18,127 nucleotides of DNA, from assembly GCA_963618495.1 (NCBI GenBank), contig CAVESF010000033.1, positions 1-18,127 on the forward strand. The letters are read 5' to 3'. The stretch comes from Apopatosoma sp963618495 (GTDB lineage Bacteria > Bacillota > Clostridia > Oscillospirales > CAG-272). The notes below the pieces were generated by a model. The model was not told the origin of the DNA. It was given only the letters and a program-made list of their open reading frames with translations, and did not search any database. The translations under genes and the position numbers were made by a program. Every line of letters begins with the position of its first letter. The stretch's first letter is position 1. This document shows positions 14,071-18,127 of the stretch, one piece after another.

Positions 14071-15477
14071 TTATTTAACCTTTATATTGCGGAATTTCGA
14101 GACATCCGTCTGACCGTAGGTGTTGTCGCCCACAGCCCAGACAGTGCCGTTTTTGTCGAGCGCGAGCGTATGGTTTCTGCCTGCGGAAACGGAGATGATA
14201 TCATGCCAGTTTGAAACATCGCATTGACCGTAGCCGTTGTAGCCCGTTGCCACAACTCTGCCGCTTTCCGTCAGACCTACCGTATGATAGTTGCCTGCGG
14301 CAACGGAAACGATACCGCTCCAGCGCGTTACATCACACTGACTGTTTGCATTGTTGCCGACAGCAACGCATGTGCCGTCCGTGCGAAGCCCGACTGTATG
14401 CAGTCCGCCTGCGGCGATATCACAGATGCTGCCCCATTTTATGGCGCCCCATTGACCGTCCGTATTTGCGCCGACGGCAACTATGGTTCCGTCCACGCGA
14501 AGTCCCACGGTGTAGTTATAGCCTGCTGAGACGGCGATGACCTCACTCCAGTCATCCACATTGCACTGACCGTAGGTATTGTCGCCGACAGCAACGCAGG
14601 TGCCGTCGTTTTTCAGACCTACCGTGTGTCCTATTCCGGCAGATACCATGGCAATATCGGTCCATGACTCAACATCGCACTGACCGTAGCCGCTGTAGCC
14701 CGTCGCAAAGCAGGTGCCGTTTGCGCGAAGCCCTACCGTATGGTGGTTGCCTGCGGAAATACCTATCATATTTACCCATGAATCAACATTGCACTGACCG
14801 TATGTACCGTAGCCAGAGGCAACGCAGGTGCCGTCGCGGCGCACGCATACGCTGTGCAGTCCGCCGGCGGATATGCTCTGCAGATGCTTTGCCACAGGTG
14901 CGGAACGGGATATATCGATAGCCGAGCTCGTAAAGAATTTTTCGGGAGCGGGCTTTCTTTCGGATATTGACTTTACTGCGGCTTCCTCTGCGATATCCTT
15001 TTCCGCAGGGATCGGGATCTCACGTGTGAAATCCTTTGCCACAGGGGAGGGAATTTCTCCGCTCTGACGGCTCGGAGGCGGCGTTTGCTGAGGCATATTC
15101 ATGATACGCGTCTTTGCCGTTTCCGTAAGGTCAGCAGAGAGAGTACCCGTAGCATTGCGGTTTATTTTCAGCCTGTTTGCGGGAGAATATTTGTCTGTGG
15201 GATTCTGCTTTTCGCTTTCTTTCTGAATGCGGAAAAGACGCTCGTTCTGCATACGCAAATTTTCATCGAGCGCGTTCACATCATCGACGAGCTTTCCTAT
15301 GATATATACCGGATATATCGCAATGAGCGATACCAGCGAGAGCACAGCAAAGCAGATTCCGCTGACGGCACTGCCGTCCGCAAAGCCCGCATAGGCGAGC
15401 GCCGCAAACATTATGGCACAGATTACTCCGAGTGCCAAAGCGATGAGCTTGATTTTTCTTCCCGAAAGACCTGACAT
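14071..15477 (-). CDS. membrane protein with seven RCC1-type repeats
   Basis: A 468-residue protein. Two transmembrane helices (about 10-32 and 38-60) form a hairpin, a possible coiled coil follows (62-92), then a polar, proline-rich linker (93-202). Residues 203-468 are exactly seven 38-residue RCC1-type repeats without insertions, with the frame SAG-xxHTVGL-x-x-DGTCVAVG-x-N-x-YGQCDV-xx-W. Seven repeats suit a closed seven-bladed propeller, which binds protein partners in eukaryotic RCC1. Repeats 1, 2, 3 and 5 keep two cysteines (DGTC and GQC), repeat 6 keeps one, 4 and 7 none. Positive charges before helix 1 favour both termini inside the cell (inference). It lies between the SGNH and ribokinase genes in one operon. 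Function unknown. Confidence 0.85.
   Translation of the reverse strand: MSGLSGRKIKLIALALGVICAIMFAALAYAGFADGSAVSGICFAVLSLVSLIAIYPVYIIGKLVDDVNALDENLRMQNERLFRIQKESEKQNPTDKYSPANRLKINRNATGTLSADLTETAKTRIMNMPQQTPPPSRQSGEIPSPVAKDFTREIPIPAEKDIAEEAAVKSISERKPAPEKFFTSSAIDISRSAPVAKHLQSISAGGLHSVCVRRDGTCVASGYGTYGQCNVDSWVNMIGISAGNHHTVGLRANGTCFATGYSGYGQCDVESWTDIAMVSAGIGHTVGLKNDGTCVAVGDNTYGQCNVDDWSEVIAVSAGYNYTVGLRVDGTIVAVGANTDGQWGAIKWGSICDIAAGGLHTVGLRTDGTCVAVGNNANSQCDVTRWSGIVSVAAGNYHTVGLTESGRVVATGYNGYGQCDVSNWHDIISVSAGRNHTLALDKNGTVWAVGDNTYGQTDVSKFRNIKVK
14074..14871 (-). repeat. seven in-frame 114-bp coding repeats
   Basis: The 3' part of the RCC1-repeat gene is seven consecutive 38-codon units of exactly equal length, ending one codon before the stop. 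The units have diverged at DNA level, so this is an old protein repeat rather than a recent expansion. Confidence 0.85.
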
Positions 15478-15494
15478 TTAAAACACCCCTTTTT

Positions 15495-16172
15495 TTACTT
15501 TTCAAAGTCGGATAATTCCGATGATATACAATTGTATATATTCTCCAGCACGACCGAATATGCCGCCCGCGTCAGGTGCATACGACCGTCGTTCTGGTAT
15601 ATTTTCTTAAGATAGCCGTTTGTATCGAGCAGAAGCGGATGCGTATCGATATACGGCACGCCGAGCTCAAGGCAGAGCTCCCGTATCCATCCGTTTGCGC
15701 GGAGCACGGCATCTTTTGTGAGCAGTCGGTATTCCGCAGCGCTCCTGTCGGAGAGCGGAAGTATGGACTGGACGAATATGCGCGTTTCGGGAGAAGCCTC
15801 GCGTACAGAGAGGATAAGCTCGCGGTAGATGCTCTTGAACTTCTGCTCCCCGAGCCTGCCCGCGCCGCCCGAAACGCCGAGCGTTATCACGAGTATCGGC
15901 GGGTTTATTTTTGCCGCCGCCTCGGCTATTTTGTAATTTCTGTTTTCGGTTTCGATCCAAACGCACCGCGTCCTGTTGACTGTTTCGAAAAGTACGGTCC
16001 GCGCCTGCCCCGACCAGACTCTTTCGCGCGGCATACCGCCGCGCACGGCAAGATGCGCCGTTGTCGAATCGCCGAAAAAATATATATCGCTTTTCCCGAG
16101 GGCGCCGAGCCCTGCGGAGAAGCATACAAACATGAGCAAAACGAGAGCCGCCCATGCCGAAAGCTTTTTCAA
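15495..16172 (-). CDS. exported SGNH/GDSL-type hydrolase (TTG start)
   Basis: A 225-residue protein with an N-terminal hydrophobic segment (5-26) that is a signal peptide or anchor, then an SGNH-hydrolase fold. Block I is FFGDSTT (32-38) with nucleophile Ser36; block V is NDGRMH (194-199) with Asp195 and His199. Block III, where the family has GxND or GVNGG, reads LGVSGG (98-103), so the oxyanion-hole asparagine is replaced by serine. Likely a cell-surface esterase or O-acetyl hydrolase acting on glycans; substrate unknown. The start is TTG, since an in-frame stop lies one codon further upstream, and AGGT precedes it at good spacing. It lies 16 bp after the MBL gene and 17 bp before the RCC1-repeat gene. 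Confidence 0.8.
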   Translation of the reverse strand: MKKLSAWAALVLLMFVCFSAGLGALGKSDIYFFGDSTTAHLAVRGGMPRERVWSGQARTVLFETVNRTRCVWIETENRNYKIAEAAAKINPPILVITLGVSGGAGRLGEQKFKSIYRELILSVREASPETRIFVQSILPLSDRSAAEYRLLTKDAVLRANGWIRELCLELGVPYIDTHPLLLDTNGYLKKIYQNDGRMHLTRAAYSVVLENIYNCISSELSDFEK

Positions 16173-16188
16173 AAATCAAAACCTGCCT

Positions 16189-17160
16189 TTATTTTGTGAC
16201 AAGGCGCGAAACGGTATTGCCATCGGAGAGGAGAATTATTGTCCCCTCAAGGTCGGTGCGAAGTACATTGTAGCCGAGCTTTTCGAGTCTCTCGAGCACG
16301 GTTTTTGTCGGATGACCGTAGCTGTTTTCCGCGCCGCAGCATATAACAGCTGTGTCTGCGTCAATTGCGCGGAGAAATTCCTCGCAGGAGGAGGTTGTCG
16401 AGCCGTGATGACCTACTTTCAGCACATCGCTTTTCAGCTCCGAAGCGGAAAAATGCTTTACTATTGCCTTTTCCGTTACCGTTTCGGCATCGCCCGTAAA
16501 GACGAACGATGTATCGCCGTATACGAGACGGCAAACGATGCTGTAATCGTTTTTGTTGTCGTCGCTGAATATGGATTTGTCAACGGGACCGAGAATCGTC
16601 AGGGTAGCCTTGCCTATACTGTAAGTATCTCCGACATCGCATATTTCATACCCGATGCCGACTTCCTGCATGGCTTTTGCCACGCGTTCCCAGCCCGAGG
16701 ATGTATCGTCGGAGAGCAGAATGTTTTTTATGTTTTTGCCATATTCCGTTATCACCTCGTCGGCAGAAGCAATGTGGTCGGAATGCGGATGAGTGAGAAT
16801 CATGTAGTCGATTGTCGTGACGCCGCAGGCTTTGAGATAATTTATAAGATATTCCGCACCCTTCTGTGCGTTGACAGTCTTGTCATTTGAGGCACCGGCA
16901 TCAATGAGCAGGGTTTCGCCTGTCGGCAATATCGCGAGTATTGAATCCGCTTGCCCGACATCTATGTAATGCACCTGAAGCTTGTCCTTTGCTTCAGAAA
17001 GGTCGACATTCTGTATCGGGTCTTTGCCGCTCTCGATATATTCCCATGGGCGGAGAAATACCGTTGCTGCCACCAATACAAGCACGATAAGAAATGTGAT
17101 TATCGGATGTTTTTTTATAAAATTGCGTTGTGCTTTGCTTAATTTTCTCTTCTTTGCCAT
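16189..17160 (-). CDS. membrane-anchored ComEC/Rec2-like MBL hydrolase
   Basis: A 323-residue metallo-beta-lactamase-fold protein resembling the C-terminal hydrolase domain of the competence protein ComEC. A basic N-terminus and one transmembrane helix (19-36) would place the enzyme outside the membrane. The metal-binding motifs are intact: THPHSDH (123-129), Asp224 in FTGDAE, and the GHHGS segment (250-254), with YGHP (281-284) typical of the ComEC/Rec2 group. The upstream VHYIDVGQADSILA (63-76) is also typical. The ComEC domain is thought to degrade the non-transported DNA strand; stand-alone versions are uncharacterised and no competence pore is nearby. The ATG follows GGAGG. First gene of the four-gene operon. 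Confidence 0.9.
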   Translation of the reverse strand: MAKKRKLSKAQRNFIKKHPIITFLIVLVLVAATVFLRPWEYIESGKDPIQNVDLSEAKDKLQVHYIDVGQADSILAILPTGETLLIDAGASNDKTVNAQKGAEYLINYLKACGVTTIDYMILTHPHSDHIASADEVITEYGKNIKNILLSDDTSSGWERVAKAMQEVGIGYEICDVGDTYSIGKATLTILGPVDKSIFSDDNKNDYSIVCRLVYGDTSFVFTGDAETVTEKAIVKHFSASELKSDVLKVGHHGSTTSSCEEFLRAIDADTAVICCGAENSYGHPTKTVLERLEKLGYNVLRTDLEGTIILLSDGNTVSRLVTK

Positions 17161-17190
17161 ATATCCTCCGCGTGTTGTTTATTCAAAAAT

Positions 17191-17219
17191 ATTTTACCAT
17201 GCTTTTATATATTTTACAA
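17191..17219 (-). promoter_or_regulatory. sigma-A promoter of the MBL-SGNH-RCC1-kinase operon
   Basis: On the minus strand TTGTAA (17214-17219), 17 bp, TAAAAT (17191-17196), with TGG before the -10. It is about 30 bp upstream of the MBL start. No other good promoter is seen within the operon, whose inner gaps are 16 to 26 bp. Confidence 0.7.
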
Positions 17220-17311
17220 TAGGTAATATAACTATATTTTCAAAAAAATTTTCGTCTTTGACGCGGCAGAGAGCGGGTGAAAAAATATCGTGAAATATTT
17301 TCATTTTCCTG

Positions 17312-17340
17312 TTGACAAAATCTTCTTTTTGTGATATATT
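17312..17340 (+). promoter_or_regulatory. sigma-A promoter of the tRNA cluster
   Basis: TTGACA (17312-17317), 17 bp, TATATT (17335-17340) with TGA as extended -10, ending 26 bp before the first tRNA. The strength fits stable RNA transcription. Confidence 0.85.
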
Positions 17341-17366
17341 AGTTAAGTACCCGATAAGGATACCAT

Positions 17367-17443
17367 GCGCCGTTAGCTCAGCTGGATAGAGTGTTTGGCT
17401 ACGAACCAAAAGGTCGGGGGTTCGAATCCCTTACGGCGTGCCA
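17367..17443 (+). tRNA. tRNA-Arg (anticodon ACG)
   Basis: A 77-nt cloverleaf with encoded CCA. The anticodon stem TTTGG/CCAAA encloses loop CTACGAA, giving ACG, which becomes ICG after deamination and reads CGU, CGC and CGA. The acceptor stem GCGCCGT/ACGGCGT has a G1-U72 wobble; the discriminator base is G. The T arm ends in two G-U pairs. It is first in the cluster and followed by a hairpin with a T run. Confidence 0.95.
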
Positions 17444-17445
17444 AG

Positions 17446-17490
17446 ATGAGAATCCTGTCGGTTGCGGTGGGATTCTCATTCTTATTTTTT
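17446..17490 (+). terminator. terminator-like hairpin after tRNA-Arg
   Basis: A 10-bp perfect stem (17446-17455 with 17470-17479), a 14-base loop and then a T-rich run ending in seven T (17484-17490). It looks like an intrinsic terminator inside the tRNA cluster. No promoter is seen between it and the next tRNA, so either readthrough is substantial or the downstream genes use an unrecognised start. Confidence 0.7.
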
Positions 17491-17502
17491 TGCGGAGTAT
17501 AA

Positions 17503-17579
17503 GGAGACATAGCTCAGTTGGTCAGAGCGCACGCTTCACATGCGTGAGGTCGCGGGTTCGAGCCCCTCTGCCTCCACCA
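17503..17579 (+). tRNA. tRNA-Val (anticodon CAC), with two stem mismatches
   Basis: A 77-nt cloverleaf with encoded CCA. The anticodon stem CACGC/GCGTG encloses loop TTCACAT, giving CAC, which reads GUG. The acceptor stem GGAGACA/TGCCTCC has an A5-C68 mismatch and the T stem GCGGG/CCCTC has a C50-U64 mismatch. A CAC isoacceptor is usually redundant with a UAC tRNA, so the gene may be decaying. Confidence 0.88.
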
Positions 17580-17622
17580 AAATCCGCAAAGCATTTCTAC
17601 CTGCTTTTTCACATTTTACTTT

Positions 17623-17662
17623 ACTTCTTCACTCTTCACTATTACTTATAACTTATTTCCGG
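17623..17662 (+). repeat. tRNA leader repeat, copy 1
   Basis: This 40-bp stretch just upstream of, and into the first bases of, tRNA-Val(GAC) matches 17898-17937 at 37 of 40 positions without gaps. Weaker similarity extends about 25 bp further upstream, including TACCTGCT in both copies. Confidence 0.8.
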
Positions 17663-17737
17663 AGGCATAGCTCAGTTGGTCAGAGCGCATGCTTGACATG
17701 CATGAGGTCGGTGGTTCGAGCCCACTTGTCTCCACCA
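17661..17737 (+). tRNA. tRNA-Val (anticodon GAC)
   Basis: A 77-nt cloverleaf with encoded CCA. The anticodon stem CATGC/GCATG encloses loop TTGACAT, giving GAC, which reads GUC and GUU. The acceptor stem GGAGGCA/TGTCTCC has a G5-U68 wobble; the T stem has a G49-U65 wobble. Its D arm and anticodon region are almost identical to the preceding tRNA-Val, so the two are duplicates that diverged at the anticodon and T arm. Confidence 0.94.
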
Positions 17738-17897
17738 TAGACGGTGCCGCACTCTTTTGTCGATGTGCGGTGTCGCACAGCACTCACATGGAATTGTCGG
17801 CTTTGCCCGACAGCCGCAGAAATAAAGCCGCATCCGCGACTTTTCTTTTTACTTATTTTAATTTCTATCTTACCTGCTCACTTTTTACTTTTCAATC
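17738..17897 (+). other. spacer between tRNA-Val(GAC) and tRNA-Ala
   Basis: Non-coding. It contains a 6-bp CCGCAC/GTGCGG stem at about 17749-17772 and a 6-bp TGTCGG/CCGACA stem at about 17797-17814, neither directly followed by a T run. These are probably processing or pausing structures in the tRNA precursor. The rest is pyrimidine-rich DNA leading into the second leader repeat. Confidence 0.4.
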
Positions 17898-17937
17898 ACT
17901 TCTTCGCTTTTCACTATTACTTACAACTTATTTCCGG
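17898..17937 (+). repeat. tRNA leader repeat, copy 2
   Basis: Upstream of, and into the first two bases of, tRNA-Ala(GGC). It is 37/40 identical to 17623-17662. The two copies precede tRNAs of different families at the same distance. Confidence 0.8.
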
Positions 17938-18011
17938 GGCATTAGCGCAGTTGGGAGCGCACAACACTGGCAGTGTTGGGGTCAGGGGTTCAAGTCCCCT
18001 ATGCTCCACCA
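17936..18011 (+). tRNA. tRNA-Ala (anticodon GGC)
   Basis: A 76-nt cloverleaf with encoded CCA. The anticodon stem CAACA/TGTTG encloses loop CTGGCAG, giving GGC, which reads GCC and GCU. The acceptor stem GGGGCAT/ATGCTCC contains the G3-U70 pair, the main identity element for alanyl-tRNA synthetase, which supports the call. Last tRNA in the cluster. Confidence 0.95.
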
Positions 18012-18012
18012 C

Positions 18013-18040
18013 AAAAAGCACTTTTTTGAAGTGCTTTTTT
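18013..18040 (+). terminator. terminator of the tRNA cluster
   Basis: An 11-bp perfect stem (18013-18023 with 18029-18039), a 5-base loop and a run of six T (18035-18040) directly after tRNA-Ala. This is a classical intrinsic terminator. Confidence 0.92.
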
Positions 18041-18127
18041 GCTTTTCATGCATAAATTTTGACCGCTATACTGCACAAATCGACAAAAAAAGAAAAAATC
18101 GACAAAAAAGAGGCAAAAAATCTTGAC
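18041..18127. other. non-coding right edge
   Basis: No gene is seen. Two 14-bp copies of AAATCGACAAAAAA lie at 18077-18090 and 18096-18109, 19 bp apart. The window ends in TTGAC, which may be the start of a -35 element for a gene outside the window. Confidence 0.4.

Noticed and set aside
301..17160. Long open frames antisense to or overlapping the annotated genes
   Set aside because: They lack ribosome binding sites and recognisable domains, and have Arg-, Cys- and Ser-rich compositions expected of out-of-frame readings of GC-rich coding DNA.

Overview
The window looks like chromosomal DNA from a spore-forming (or formerly spore-forming) Clostridia member of the Bacillota, plausibly a gut Oscillospirales-type organism. 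The reasons are Shine-Dalgarno sites of the GGAGG type, consensus sigma-A promoters with 17-bp spacers (several with an extended -10 TGn), a CotJA-CotJB-CotJC operon, a split two-subunit transketolase, a type II pantothenate kinase, a CsaB-type wall pyruvyl transferase and CCA-encoding tRNA genes. This placement is inference; there is no 16S or other marker to fix it.

Layout. 1-300 is non-coding. It holds a promoter firing off the left edge, two tandem units of a 20-bp repeat followed by a hairpin, and an 18-bp perfect hairpin after the first operon. 301-4911 (minus) is an operon asnS -> type Ic aspartate-like aminotransferase -> ddl -> coaW (asparaginyl-tRNA, amino-acid, peptidoglycan and CoA metabolism). 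It is divergent from 5161-6938 (plus), the two transketolase halves. A 299-bp hairpin-rich, purine/pyrimidine-skewed leader precedes 7238-9442 (plus), a single 734-residue protein that fuses a GT4 glycosyltransferase to a CsaB polysaccharide pyruvyl transferase. A bidirectional terminator separates it from the convergent cotJA-cotJB-cotJC operon (9546-10658, minus). That operon diverges from a VanZ-family membrane protein (10815-11300, plus). Next is an unusual ECF sigma factor with a long C-terminal extension (11408-13066, plus), bracketed by two near-identical hairpin repeats.

13154-17160 (minus) is a tight four-gene operon: membrane-anchored ComEC-like metallo-beta-lactamase hydrolase -> exported SGNH hydrolase with an altered block III -> membrane protein carrying seven 38-residue RCC1-type repeats -> PfkB/ribokinase. 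Finally, 17367-18011 (plus) carries tRNA-Arg(ACG), tRNA-Val(CAC), tRNA-Val(GAC) and tRNA-Ala(GGC), with hairpins between them and a strong terminator at the end.

Most of the window is housekeeping. The parts least explained by known biology are the sigma-factor fusion with its flanking repeats, the MBL/SGNH/RCC1/kinase operon, the GT4-CsaB fusion, the repeat-hairpin units at the left edge, and the acceptor-stem mispairing in the two tRNA-Val genes. None of these proves a new system; the sigma fusion and the RCC1 operon are the best candidates for follow-up.
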